Shown piece by piece: positions 1-7,696 of a stretch of 40,213 bases of DNA. The position numbers and the translations under genes were made by a program. This DNA comes from Pseudomonadota bacterium (lineage in GTDB: Bacteria > Pseudomonadota > Gammaproteobacteria > Steroidobacterales > Steroidobacteraceae). Below the pieces are notes generated by a model. It saw only the letters and a program-made list of their open reading frames with translations. It was not told where the DNA came from and made no database searches. The stretch's first letter is position 1. Every line of letters starts with the position of its first letter. The stretch spans positions 1 through 40,213 of the forward strand of contig JAEZCR010000078.1 of NCBI GenBank assembly GCA_023433465.1. The letters run 5' to 3'.

Positions 1-14
1 AAAGGACGATTTCA

Positions 15-908
15 ATGAGCAATTTCGAGCAACAGGCAGCCAAGATCCGCAACCAGCCAGGATTCATCGCGGCGCTGGACCAGAGCGGCGGCAGCACGCC
101 GAAGGCGCTCAAGCTCTACGGCATCGAAGAGAACACCTACTCGGGCGAGCAGCAGATGATGGATCTCGTGCACCAGATGCGCACCCGCATCGTGACGAGC
201 CCGGTGTTCACCGGCGATCGCATCGTCGGCGCGATCCTGTTCGAAGCGACGATGGATCGCGACTTCGACGGCAAGCCCGCGCCTGACTACCTGTGGAACA
301 CGAAGAAGGTCGTCCCGTTCCTCAAGATCGACAAGGGCCTCGCCGACGAGAAGGACGGCGTGCAGCTCATGAAGCCGATGCCGGATCTCGACAAACTACT
401 CGACAAGGCGAAGTCCAAGGGCATCTTCGGCACCAAGGAACGCTCGGTCATCAAGCAGAACAACGCGGCCGGCATCAAGGCCGCCGTGAAGCAGCAGTTC
501 GAAGTCGCGCGCCAGGTGCTCGCCAAGGGCCTCGTGCCGATCGTCGAGCCGGAAGTGGACATCAAGAACCCGGACAAGAAGGGTTCGGAAGCCGTGCTCA
601 AGCAGGAAATCCTCGCCGAGCTCGACAAGCTGCCGGGCAACCAGCAGGTGATGCTCAAGCTCACGATTCCGGAAGTCGACAACTTCTACACGGAGCTGAT
701 CAAGCATCCGCGCGTGCTGAAGGTCGTCGCGCTGTCGGGCGGCTACTCGCGGGATGAGTCGAACAAGCGCCTCGCGCGCCAGAACGGCATGATCGCGAGC
801 TTCTCGCGCGCGCTGTCGGAAGGACTGACTGCGCAGCAGAGCGATGCGGAGTTCAACAAGACGCTGGATGCGGCGATCCAGAGCATCTACGACGCGTCGA
901 AGACCTGA
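15..908 (+). CDS. fda: Class I fructose-bisphosphate aldolase
   Basis: This 297-residue cytoplasmic enzyme should cleave fructose 1,6-bisphosphate reversibly to dihydroxyacetone phosphate and glyceraldehyde 3-phosphate through a Schiff base (glycolysis and gluconeogenesis). The sequence shows the N-terminal ALDQSGGS signature (residues 20-27), the segment KQNNAAGIKAAVK (147-159) and VMLKLTIPEV (212-221). Lys215 fits the Schiff-base lysine of the Staphylococcus-type class I family, and the length is normal for that group. The ATG follows an AAAGGA ribosome site at bases 1-6. It appears to be a single gene closed by a terminator at 936-964. The fold assignment is firm; the active-site lysine is assigned by family knowledge. 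Confidence 0.95.
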   Translation: MSNFEQQAAKIRNQPGFIAALDQSGGSTPKALKLYGIEENTYSGEQQMMDLVHQMRTRIVTSPVFTGDRIVGAILFEATMDRDFDGKPAPDYLWNTKKVVPFLKIDKGLADEKDGVQLMKPMPDLDKLLDKAKSKGIFGTKERSVIKQNNAAGIKAAVKQQFEVARQVLAKGLVPIVEPEVDIKNPDKKGSEAVLKQEILAELDKLPGNQQVMLKLTIPEVDNFYTELIKHPRVLKVVALSGGYSRDESNKRLARQNGMIASFSRALSEGLTAQQSDAEFNKTLDAAIQSIYDASKT

Positions 909-935
909 TCGATTTGAAAGAGTGATCGAGAAAGG

Positions 936-964
936 CCCCGGTGGCGAAAGTCACTGGGGTTTTT
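936..964 (+). terminator. Intrinsic terminator of the aldolase gene
   Basis: An eight-base stem, CCCCGGTG at 936-943 paired with CACTGGGG at 952-959 (one G-U pair), encloses an eight-base loop and runs straight into five Ts at 960-964. It lies 28 bases after the aldolase stop, as expected for a Rho-independent terminator. Confidence 0.85.
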
Positions 965-1343
965 CATTTCTGGAAAGTCGTTCGAGTTCAGGGGACGATT
1001 GAGCTGCTCGATTCCCGATTTTCGGCTCAAGCATCGAGAGGAAACGGGAAGGCCGGACGGGGCTTTGTTCCAGCCACCCCGAAAACACCTCTGGTGTGGT
1101 TGAACCGGGGTGCAGTCCCTCTGCAAGTCTCAGAAATTTTTGTCTATCGAATTCTGGAACGCTCGCAGCCATGACGGCTAGGCCTGCCATAAAGAATGCA
1201 GGACCTTCGCGTAACCATTGCCCTGGATCGAATGAGCACGATGCACACAAGGAAAGCAACCGCTCTTCGTACTCGCGGTTTACCTCGAGAGGGAAGCGTC
1301 CATCAAGCGTGACGTGCGTTGGGGACATGTATGTCAGTGTCAC
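951..1343 (-). CDS. Hypothetical protein, about 130 residues
   Basis: I do not recognise this protein. The reading frame runs from just after the GH15 gene down into the aldolase terminator. A GTG at 1343 has GGAG about ten bases upstream; an ATG at 1328 and a TTG at 1364 are alternatives. The product would be soluble and amphipathic, with a plausible helical core (residues such as FDPGQWLREGPAFFMAGLAV) and a TPEVFSGWLEQ stretch near the C terminus, and no signal peptide or clear catalytic motif. It follows the GH15 gene on the same strand within about 20 bases, so co-transcription is likely if it is real. Its stop codon lies inside the opposing terminator, which is unusual but possible. Confidence is moderate because the composition is protein-like but no family is known to me. 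Confidence 0.45.
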   Translation of the reverse strand: MTLTYMSPTHVTLDGRFPLEVNREYEERLLSLCASCSFDPGQWLREGPAFFMAGLAVMAASVPEFDRQKFLRLAEGLHPGSTTPEVFSGWLEQSPVRPSRFLSMLEPKIGNRAAQSSPELERLSRNEKPQ

Positions 1344-1364
1344 TCTTGTTGAACTCCAGGGCAA

Positions 1365-3191
1365 TCAACGTGTCTGCGCCGCCCGCTGTTCCGACGGCTT
1401 CCTCTCCTCCGCCCGCTCGAGGTTGTACGCGCTGCCGATCAGTGCGACGTGCGAGAACGCCTGCGGAAAGTTGCCGAGCTGCCGGCGCGCGCGCGGATCG
1501 TATTCTTCGGCCAGCAGCCCGACGTCGTTACGGCAGGTGAGCAGGCGCTCGAAGATCTCCACGGCTTCCTCCTCGCGCCCGAGCAATGCGAGATTGTCCG
1601 CGTACCAAAAGCTGCACGGCAGGAACGCACCTTCGCGGCCGGAGAGCCCGTCGTCGACCTGCGTGGTGTGGTAGCGCAGGATGAAGCCGTCCTGCATGAG
1701 CTCGCGGCCGATCGCCTCGACCGTTCCACGCACGCGCGGGTCGTGCGGCGGCAGGAACCCGACGAGCGGGATCATCAGCAGGCTCGCATCGAGCGCCTTG
1801 CCGCCGTAGTGCTGCGTGAAGGTGTTGCGTTTGCGATCGTAGCCGCGATCGCACACATCTTTGTGGATCCGCGCGCGCAACGTACGCCAATGCTCGACGG
1901 GGCCGGGGAGGCCGAACTTCTCCGCCGCGATGATCGCGCGATCCACCGCCACCCACGCCATCACCTTCGAGTGCGTGAAATGCCGACGCGGGCCGCGTAC
2001 CTCCCAGATGCCTTCGTCCTTCTCCGTCCAGATCTTTTCCAGGTGCTGCGTCAGCGTGCGCTGCACCGCCCAGGCCGCGTCCATCGAGTCGATGCCGCCG
2101 AGCCGCGCGTGATGCAGCGCGTCCGCGACCTCGCCGTAGATGTCGAGCTGGAGCTGTAGATAGGCCGCGTTGCCGATACGCACCGGCTTCGAGTTCGCGT
2201 AGCCGGGCAGCCAGCCGACTTCCAATTCGGTCAGCCGCCGCTCGCCGCGGATGCCGTACATGATCTGCGCCTGCGCGGGCGCGCCCGCGAGCGCGCGCAC
2301 CAGCCATTCGCGCCAGCGCCGGGCCGCCTCGATGTAACCCGCGTCCATGAGCGCGAGCAGCGTGAACGTCGCGTCGCGCAGCCAGCAGTAGCGGTAGTCC
2401 CAGTTGCGTTCGCCGCCCAGGCGTTCGGGCAACGAAGTCGTCGGCGCCGCGACGATGCCACCCGTGGGTTCGTAGATGAGCGCCTTGAGCGTGATCAGCG
2501 ATCGAACCACCGGGTCCCACCAGCGGCTGCCGTGGTAGGTGCATCGCCTGGCCCAGTCGCGCCAGAAGGATTCGGTGTGAGCCAGTGCGTCGTCGACGTC
2601 GATCAGGCCCGGCACGGGGTGATGAGAAGGCGACCAGATGAGCACGAACTTCACCGACTCGCCGGCCTTCACATTGAACGCCGCGACGGTGCGGTGATTC
2701 TCGCCGTGCATGGCGACCCGCGTGCGCAACGTCAGTCGGTCCGGCCCCGCGATCGCATTGAGCTCGTTCAGCGTGCGTCCGTCCTCGCCGGCGCGCTGCT
2801 GCGTGACCCACGGCATGATCGAGCCGTAGTCCATGCGGATCACGAGATCCATGCACATCGCGACGTTGCCGCGCACGCCGTGCACGATGCGCACGAGGTC
2901 CGAGCATTCGCCGCGCGGCGGCATGAAATCGGTGATCGTGACTTCGCCTTCGGACGTCGTGAACGTGGTTTCGAGGATCAGCGTGTCAGGCCGGTAACGT
3001 CGGGTGGATTGGAATTCGCCTTCAGGCGCGAGCGACCAGTGCCCGTGGTCGCGCGTGCCGAGCAGCGCCGCGAAACACGCCGGCGAATCGAATCGCGGCC
3101 AGCACATCCAGTCCACCGAGCCGTCGCGCGCGATGAGCGCGCAGGTTTCGCCGTCGCCGACGATGGCGTAGTCCTCGATCGGACGGCTCAC
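1365..3191 (-). CDS. Glycoside hydrolase family 15 (glucoamylase/trehalase type)
   Basis: This 608-residue protein should release glucose from an alpha-glucan or from trehalose by inverting hydrolysis. It has the GH15 layout: an N-terminal beta domain starting SRPIEDYAIVGD with DWMCWPRFDSPA, then an alpha/alpha toroid carrying NWDYRYCWLRDATFT, EVGWLPGYANSKPVRIGNAA and a C-terminal LLAEEYDP (559-566). The glutamate in DEGIWEV is the likely general acid and a glutamate in LAEEYDP the likely base. No signal peptide is seen, so the enzyme is probably cytoplasmic, which favours trehalose or internal maltodextrin. The GTG start at 3191 overlaps the stop of the upstream dehydrogenase by four bases (GTGA) behind an AGGTGAG site; the longer frame to 3251 would run inside that gene. 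Coupling to a glucose dehydrogenase suggests that released glucose is oxidised directly. Confidence 0.9.
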   Translation of the reverse strand: MSRPIEDYAIVGDGETCALIARDGSVDWMCWPRFDSPACFAALLGTRDHGHWSLAPEGEFQSTRRYRPDTLILETTFTTSEGEVTITDFMPPRGECSDLVRIVHGVRGNVAMCMDLVIRMDYGSIMPWVTQQRAGEDGRTLNELNAIAGPDRLTLRTRVAMHGENHRTVAAFNVKAGESVKFVLIWSPSHHPVPGLIDVDDALAHTESFWRDWARRCTYHGSRWWDPVVRSLITLKALIYEPTGGIVAAPTTSLPERLGGERNWDYRYCWLRDATFTLLALMDAGYIEAARRWREWLVRALAGAPAQAQIMYGIRGERRLTELEVGWLPGYANSKPVRIGNAAYLQLQLDIYGEVADALHHARLGGIDSMDAAWAVQRTLTQHLEKIWTEKDEGIWEVRGPRRHFTHSKVMAWVAVDRAIIAAEKFGLPGPVEHWRTLRARIHKDVCDRGYDRKRNTFTQHYGGKALDASLLMIPLVGFLPPHDPRVRGTVEAIGRELMQDGFILRYHTTQVDDGLSGREGAFLPCSFWYADNLALLGREEEAVEIFERLLTCRNDVGLLAEEYDPRARRQLGNFPQAFSHVALIGSAYNLERAEERKPSEQRAAQTR

Positions 3192-4234
3192 TCGCTCACC
3201 TGGAGCAATACCTTGACGTCGTCCTCCCGGCGCGCGAACGCGTCCTGCCATCTATCCAGCGGCACGCGGCGCGTGATGAGGGAGTCGAGCCAGGCCGGAT
3301 CCGCCTGCGCGAGCGCCTGCGCCGCGAGCTCGAAGTGACGGCGGTTCGCATTGACCGTGCCGAAGATCACGTCGTTCTGCAGCACGATCTCGCGGTTGAG
3401 CGCGCCGATGTCGATCGGGATCGACGGCTCCGATCCCGAGATACCGACGAGGCAGGTGATGCCCGCGCTCGCGTTGTTATCGACGACGTCCACAATGACG
3501 GATGACGCACCCGTGCATTCGATGACGATGTCCGGTAGTGAGTCGGGCAGCAGCGAGTCGAGCTTGTCGGTGCGATATTCCGCGCCGAGCGCGCGCACCA
3601 GGCGCGGCTTGTGTCCATCCGTCGCGCGATCGAACACCGTCACGTCGAGCCCGCGCTGCCGGCCTAACAAGGCGGCGAGCAGGCCCACCGGCCCCGCGCC
3701 GGTCACGAGCACGCGTTTCGGCGCCCAGTACGCGCGCCGGCCGATCCGCTCGATGTGCTCCCAGGCTTTGGCGACGACCGACGCGGGCTCCACGAGCACC
3801 GCGTGCACGCCGAGCGACGGCGGCACACGCACGAGGAAATCCGGCCTCACGCGAATGCGTTCGGCGCAGAAGCCGTCGAGCTCCTTGATTCCGTGTTCGG
3901 TGTATTGACCGTTGCGGCACATGTCCCATTCGCCGGCCGCGCACGCGGCGCAGGGCAGTGGGTCCGGATGCCGCACGATGGGGACGACGAGCTCGCCGCG
4001 TTTGAATCCGTCCGCGCTTTCCGCGACGCGCGCGACGCACTCGTGCCCGATGACGAGACGCTCGTGGCCCGGCGGAGCCCAGCCGTAGTCGCCACGCAGG
4101 ATTTCGGCGTCCGTGCCACAAATGCCCACGCAGACCGGCGTCAGCGGCAGGCCCGCCGATTCTCCCGGCACCTCGGAGAGAACATCCAGGCGGGCGCTTT
4201 GGGGGAGCTTCGGATGGACCGTGAGCGCGCGCAT
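3188..4234 (-). CDS. Zinc-dependent glucose 1-dehydrogenase-like MDR protein
   Basis: This is a 348-residue medium-chain dehydrogenase/reductase. The N-terminal catalytic domain has GICGTDAEILRG and GHE (catalytic zinc, Cys in GICGTD and His-Glu in GHECVARV), a structural-zinc-like cysteine cluster CAACAAGEWDMC, and a Rossmann motif GAGPVGLLAA with an FDRAT stretch that fits NAD(P) binding. The YTEHGIKELDGFCAE region and the C-terminal domain resemble archaeal and bacterial glucose 1-dehydrogenases, which convert glucose to gluconolactone. It is the first gene of a two-gene coupled unit with the GH15 enzyme, so glucose from GH15 is the likely substrate. The ATG at 4234 is the natural start. 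Other polyols cannot be excluded from sequence alone. Confidence 0.85.
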   Translation of the reverse strand: MRALTVHPKLPQSARLDVLSEVPGESAGLPLTPVCVGICGTDAEILRGDYGWAPPGHERLVIGHECVARVAESADGFKRGELVVPIVRHPDPLPCAACAAGEWDMCRNGQYTEHGIKELDGFCAERIRVRPDFLVRVPPSLGVHAVLVEPASVVAKAWEHIERIGRRAYWAPKRVLVTGAGPVGLLAALLGRQRGLDVTVFDRATDGHKPRLVRALGAEYRTDKLDSLLPDSLPDIVIECTGASSVIVDVVDNNASAGITCLVGISGSEPSIPIDIGALNREIVLQNDVIFGTVNANRRHFELAAQALAQADPAWLDSLITRRVPLDRWQDAFARREDDVKVLLQVSE

Positions 4235-4348
4235 GGCCGGAGAGTACTAGGTGACGCGCTGGATCGGGGTCAGGAGAAGGTCCCGGCAATCCGACCCGTC
4301 GAAACTCTTACACGTCGCGACGCACCGACACGATTTTCAGACTGACTC

Positions 4349-4364
4349 TGACTGGCGACAGTCA
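4349..4364. promoter_or_regulatory. Short palindrome upstream of a small gene
   Basis: TGACTG and CAGTCA flank the spacer GCGA, and a further CTGACT copy sits just to the left at 4342-4347. The site lies about 45 bases before the start of the 63-residue gene and about 115 bases upstream of the divergent dehydrogenase start. It could be an operator or a chance hairpin; no regulator was identified. Confidence 0.3.
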
Positions 4365-4409
4365 TTTCATGGGGGTATGGTGTCGCCATTGCACGAGGAG
4401 GGCACCGCC

Positions 4410-4601
4410 ATGCGGAAAGGGGAAGGATTCGCGGAGAAGATTCAACGGCTTGCGTACGAGACTTTACTCGCGCGCGAGGAACGAGAGGAGCGCCCGGCCG
4501 ACGTGCGTCCCGACTGGCCGCCGGCGACACCCAGCTATGCCGCCTGGAGCCCGACTTCGTTCGCGGGCTATGTGCCGTTCCGCGGGCCGGAACACGGCTG
4601 A
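4410..4601 (+). CDS. Small hypothetical protein, 63 residues
   Basis: I do not recognise this protein. The ATG at 4410 has a strong GAGGAGGG ribosome site eight bases upstream, which selects it over upstream in-frame starts. The first half is a charged helix (KIQRLAYETLLAREEREERP) and the second half is proline- and aromatic-rich (WPPATPSYAAWSPTSFAGY). There is no signal peptide or membrane segment. It is divergent from the dehydrogenase/GH15 unit and closes with a hairpin at 4612-4637. The strong ribosome site is the main support. Confidence 0.5.
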   Translation: MRKGEGFAEKIQRLAYETLLAREEREERPADVRPDWPPATPSYAAWSPTSFAGYVPFRGPEHG

Positions 4602-4611
4602 TTCGGAAAGT

Positions 4612-4637
4612 AGGCGGGCTCCTACGCGAGCCCGCCT
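4612..4637. terminator. Perfect hairpin between convergent genes
   Basis: AGGCGGGCT at 4612-4620 pairs perfectly with AGCCCGCCT at 4629-4637 around an eight-base loop. It sits between the convergent small gene (ends 4601) and the hydrolase gene (ends 4688). There is no clean T-run on either side, only a T/C/A-rich stretch on the plus side, so it may be a bidirectional or weak terminator. Confidence 0.5.
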
Positions 4638-4687
4638 GCCTATCTACTCTCTACTATTCTCTATTATCGGTGTGAGCGCGGCGCCGC

Positions 4688-5920
4688 TCAGCGGCTAACC
4701 ACCGACTCGAAGAACGCCTTCATCTCCGCCGCGTAGTACACGCCGAGCTGCTGGAACGTGGCCTTCGTCGCCGCATCCGGCTTCCAGTCGAAGAACGCGT
4801 GACCCGCACCGCCGACCTGCACGTACTGCACGCGCTGGCCGGCCTTGACCAACTCGTCCATGAACGACTTGACCATCTCGTCGCGGATCAGCATGTCGTT
4901 CGTGCCGCGCGTGAGGTACTGCGGCACCGCGCGCTCGGAGGCTTTCGGAATGTGGAGCAGCGGCGAGATCGCAGCCTTCCAGGAATCGTCCGCCGCCGGG
5001 TTATCGGAGTAGTGATTGAGGAACGGGCCACCGAATACGCCGTAACTCGGCGCCGCGCCCTTGATCGCCGCGAGCATCTCCTTGCGCACGTCCGCGACCG
5101 ACTTGCCCTTCGGTAGATAGGTAGGCTTGAACTCGAACACGCCCGGCTCCTTTCCGAAGCCGCGCTCGCCGATTTTGTCCACCATCAGCGAGCCCGCCGC
5201 GGAGAGATGGCCCCCCGCGCTGTCGCCCGTGAGCATGATGCGCGTCGGATCGCCGCCGTATTCCTTCGCGTGTTCCTGGATGTGCGCGACGGCGCCGAAC
5301 ACGTCCTCGATGAGATTGGCCATCGTGTTGGGCGTGGCGTCGCCGTCCGCCTTGCCGGCCCAGCGATAGTCGATGCTCGCCACGCCGAACTTGCCCCCGC
5401 GCGTGAGCTCGCGCGCGAGCGCGCGCATGATGTTCTCGTCGTTGGTCTCCCAGCCACCCCCGTGGATGATCACGATGATGGGCAGCGGCGCCTTAGCGCC
5501 CTTCGGCGTGAACACGTCGTACTTGAGCGTCTTCACGCCGGGCTTGGCGTAGACGATGTCCTGCTTGACGTTCACGTGGTCGACCGCGGATTTCTCGACG
5601 AAGGACGCGCCGATGCGCATGTCCTTGGCGACGGTGACCTTGAAGGTCGGGGTCATGGATTCGTAGTACATCGCGCCCCAGCGGCCCGGGACGGAGTAGT
5701 AACCCGAGTCGAAGGCGTAGCCCGCGTCCGGTTGCGTGGTGACCGTGACCACCGTGCCCGCCGGATATTTTCCTTCGGCCGGCAGCGCAGGGTTCACCTG
5801 GAATTTCCCATGCACCGGCGGATCGAGCGTCACGGTGAACGTGCTCGCGAAGGCGGGTGCGGCGGACATGAGCGTGAGTGGGAGCAGGAACAGGAAGGGG
5901 CGGAAGGTTTTGCGATTCAT
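4688..5920 (-). CDS. Secreted alpha/beta hydrolase (esterase type)
   Basis: This 410-residue protein begins with a signal peptide (residues 1-26, hydrophobic core FLFLLPLTL, cleavage near AFA-ST). A beta-rich module at about 27-110 (TVTLDPPVHGKFQVNPA, then PAGTVVTVTTQPDAGYAF) resembles bacterial immunoglobulin-like or InlB B-type repeats. The catalytic alpha/beta hydrolase domain follows: oxyanion motif HGGGW (153-157), nucleophile GDSAGG (Ser234), Asp342 in TRGTND and His374 in GAGHAFF, as in BD-FAE/hormone-sensitive-lipase relatives. A carboxyl ester substrate outside the cytoplasm is likely, but its identity is unknown. The ATG at 5920 is chosen because the signal peptide begins there; the open frame extends further upstream without a good start. 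It is a monocistronic unit. Confidence 0.85.
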   Translation of the reverse strand: MNRKTFRPFLFLLPLTLMSAAPAFASTFTVTLDPPVHGKFQVNPALPAEGKYPAGTVVTVTTQPDAGYAFDSGYYSVPGRWGAMYYESMTPTFKVTVAKDMRIGASFVEKSAVDHVNVKQDIVYAKPGVKTLKYDVFTPKGAKAPLPIIVIIHGGGWETNDENIMRALARELTRGGKFGVASIDYRWAGKADGDATPNTMANLIEDVFGAVAHIQEHAKEYGGDPTRIMLTGDSAGGHLSAAGSLMVDKIGERGFGKEPGVFEFKPTYLPKGKSVADVRKEMLAAIKGAAPSYGVFGGPFLNHYSDNPAADDSWKAAISPLLHIPKASERAVPQYLTRGTNDMLIRDEMVKSFMDELVKAGQRVQYVQVGGAGHAFFDWKPDAATKATFQQLGVYYAAEMKAFFESVVSR

Positions 5921-6018
5921 TGGTTTTTTTCGATGCGGCGGATGAACGCCCGGAGACGCCACCCTATACGCCGCCCCGATGCGGCTCAAGTGACAAGTCT
6001 CATGCGACCGATACCGTG

Positions 6019-6978
6019 TCAGGGATCGGGACCGCCCGAGTCGAGCGTCACGCCGTTCTCGTCACGAGTCAGCCGCGCGCCGAGCATCGCGCTCAGCGCA
6101 TCGAGCCAGCCGTCGAGCTGATCGACCTTCGCGGTCCCGCTGATGCGGATGTCCTCGAGCGTCGGATCGGCGACGACGACCGGCCGGTACGAATACCGGT
6201 TGAGATCAGCCACCACAGTTCGCAGCGTCTGCTCTGCGAACACCAGCCGCCCCGAGCGCCAGCTTCCGGCATCGTTGCCATTCGCGGCGCGCACGCCGCC
6301 GAGGGTTCCGTCGGTGTGCAAAGAGAGCTGTTTTCCCGCGGCCAGATCCACGGAATCGCCCGCGCGCCATTCCGGTGGTGAGACGCGCACGAGACCTTCG
6401 AGCACCGTGACCGTCGCGCCGTCGGGACCGCGATGCACGTTGAACTGCGTGCCGAGCGCGCGCACCGAGCCATTGGGCATCTCGACGATGAACGGCCGTC
6501 CGGCATCCTTCGCGACGCTAAACAGCGCTTCGCCCGATGAAAGCTGCACGTGGCGAACGTCGCGCGCATAACGAACGTGGATGGACGTCGCGCCGCCGAG
6601 CACCGCCCGAGTGCCATCGGCCAGCGTGACAGTGTCGATCTGGCCGATGGGCGTCGAGTGCTCATGCACGCTGACGACATCCACGCGACGGTCCGGGTAG
6701 AGCAGGAAGCCGGCGCCGATCATGAACGCGATCAAGGTCGCGGCCACGGCGCGCCACGGCCACGCGCGCGCCGCGCGCGACGGTTGCGCGGCGACCTGCA
6801 CCCGCGCATTCGCGGGCCACGCGTTCCAGAACGCCGCCACCTTGTCGAGCGCCGCGCGGTTCTGCGGATCGGCCTGCCACTCGAGCGCCGACTGGATCTC
6901 CTCAGCGCTCACGTCCGGCTCCTGCAGTTTCAGGTGCCAGTACGCGGCCTGTTCGTCTCGTGCCGTCGGGTAGCTCAT
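6019..6978 (-). CDS. fecR: FecR-type anti-sigma factor
   Basis: This 319-residue inner-membrane regulator should hold the partner ECF sigma factor until an outer-membrane receptor signals. The N-terminal DUF4880 cytoplasmic segment (about 8-55, DEQAAYWHLKLQEPDVSAEEI) is followed by one membrane span (about 74-94), then the periplasmic FecR domain (LADGTRAVLGGATSIHVRY, FIVEMPNGSVRALGTQFNVH) and a C-terminal STN-like portion (residues 250-319). The ATG at 6978 overlaps the sigma factor stop by four bases (ATGA); another ATG lies six bases upstream at 6984. The pair is divergent from the TonB-dependent receptor it probably controls. Confidence 0.9.
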   Translation of the reverse strand: MSYPTARDEQAAYWHLKLQEPDVSAEEIQSALEWQADPQNRAALDKVAAFWNAWPANARVQVAAQPSRAARAWPWRAVAATLIAFMIGAGFLLYPDRRVDVVSVHEHSTPIGQIDTVTLADGTRAVLGGATSIHVRYARDVRHVQLSSGEALFSVAKDAGRPFIVEMPNGSVRALGTQFNVHRGPDGATVTVLEGLVRVSPPEWRAGDSVDLAAGKQLSLHTDGTLGGVRAANGNDAGSWRSGRLVFAEQTLRTVVADLNRYSYRPVVVADPTLEDIRISGTAKVDQLDGWLDALSAMLGARLTRDENGVTLDSGGPDP

Positions 6979-7556
6979 TCCCATCCGTCCATCTTCTCGA
7001 AGCGCGCGGCGCAATGCGCCACGGCCTTGATCACGTACTTGCGCACCATGCTTTCGGTGATGCCCATGCTGGCCGCGATATCCCGGTACTCCATGCCGTC
7101 GAGCTTGTAGCTGACGAAGGCGCGGCGGCACTTGGGCGGCAACTCGTCGAGCAGGCCTAACAACACCGAGAGCTGCTGCGCCGCCTGTGCCTGCCGCTCC
7201 GGCGGCGGCGAGCCGTCCGGCACGTTGGCGCCTTCGGCCTCCGTGCCGGCATGTTCGCAGTCGTTGCGACGGCGGCGCAGCTCGTCGATCGCCACGTTGC
7301 GGGCGCACACGTAGAGAAGAGCGGCGAGATTGTCGTCGGACAGCGCGGCGCTGCGTTCGAGCAGGCGTGTGCAGACGATCTGAAAGCAGTCGCGCGCGTC
7401 GGCGGGCGAACCCAGGCGCAGCGTGAGGAAGCGCAGCACGTTCGACTGGTGCTCGCGGAACAGGCTTTCGAGCCGGGCGTGCGGCGTCGCGCGCGCGGGC
7501 CGCCGGTCGGCCAGCGCGATGACCTGCGCTTCCATGATCGATTCGAGTTTCCCCAT
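6975..7556 (-). CDS. fecI: FecI-like ECF RNA polymerase sigma factor
   Basis: This sigma-70 family protein of about 193 residues has region 2 (LESLFREHQSNVLRFLTLRL through ARDCFQIVCTRLLE) and region 4 with a helix-turn-helix (MEYRDIAASMGITESMVRKY). It should direct transcription of the receptor and sulfatase genes when released by FecR. The start is either ATG 7556 (MGKLESIM) or ATG 7535 (MEAQV); 7556 is kept because no strong ribosome site separates them. The frame stays open upstream across the intergenic region, but that part is not protein-like. It is coupled to fecR and lies 140 bases from the divergent receptor start, so regulatory sites for both should lie at 7557-7696. Confidence 0.88.
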   Translation of the reverse strand: MGKLESIMEAQVIALADRRPARATPHARLESLFREHQSNVLRFLTLRLGSPADARDCFQIVCTRLLERSAALSDDNLAALLYVCARNVAIDELRRRRNDCEHAGTEAEGANVPDGSPPPERQAQAAQQLSVLLGLLDELPPKCRRAFVSYKLDGMEYRDIAASMGITESMVRKYVIKAVAHCAARFEKMDGWE

Positions 7557-7641
7557 ATTCTCGTAGAACGACCGAAGCGCCCCCGATTGGAATCGTTTTC
7601 GGAGAATGTTCCCAGATTCGCATCGCCAATCGTTCTGTAGT

Positions 7642-7672
7642 TTGTAACACGCCGTCGCCGGGCGGCTATAAC
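7642..7672 (+). promoter_or_regulatory. Possible promoter for the receptor gene
   Basis: TTGTAA at 7642-7647 and TATAAC at 7667-7672 are separated by 19 bases, 24 bases before the receptor start codon. The spacing is wide for sigma-70. If the FecI-like factor drives this gene, the true -35 may differ, so this is a weak call. Confidence 0.3.
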
Positions 7673-7696
7673 TACAGGGAAACGGGGGGGTAGGGC

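Noticed and set aside
1528..2907. Second long minus-strand frame inside the GH15 gene
   Set aside because: Very high Arg/Ala/His content and no motif; it is an out-of-frame reading of GH15.
6979..7650. Extension of the FecR frame to 7650
   Set aside because: The upstream part lies out of frame over the sigma factor gene and has no protein-like character; the start is placed at the ATGA overlap.
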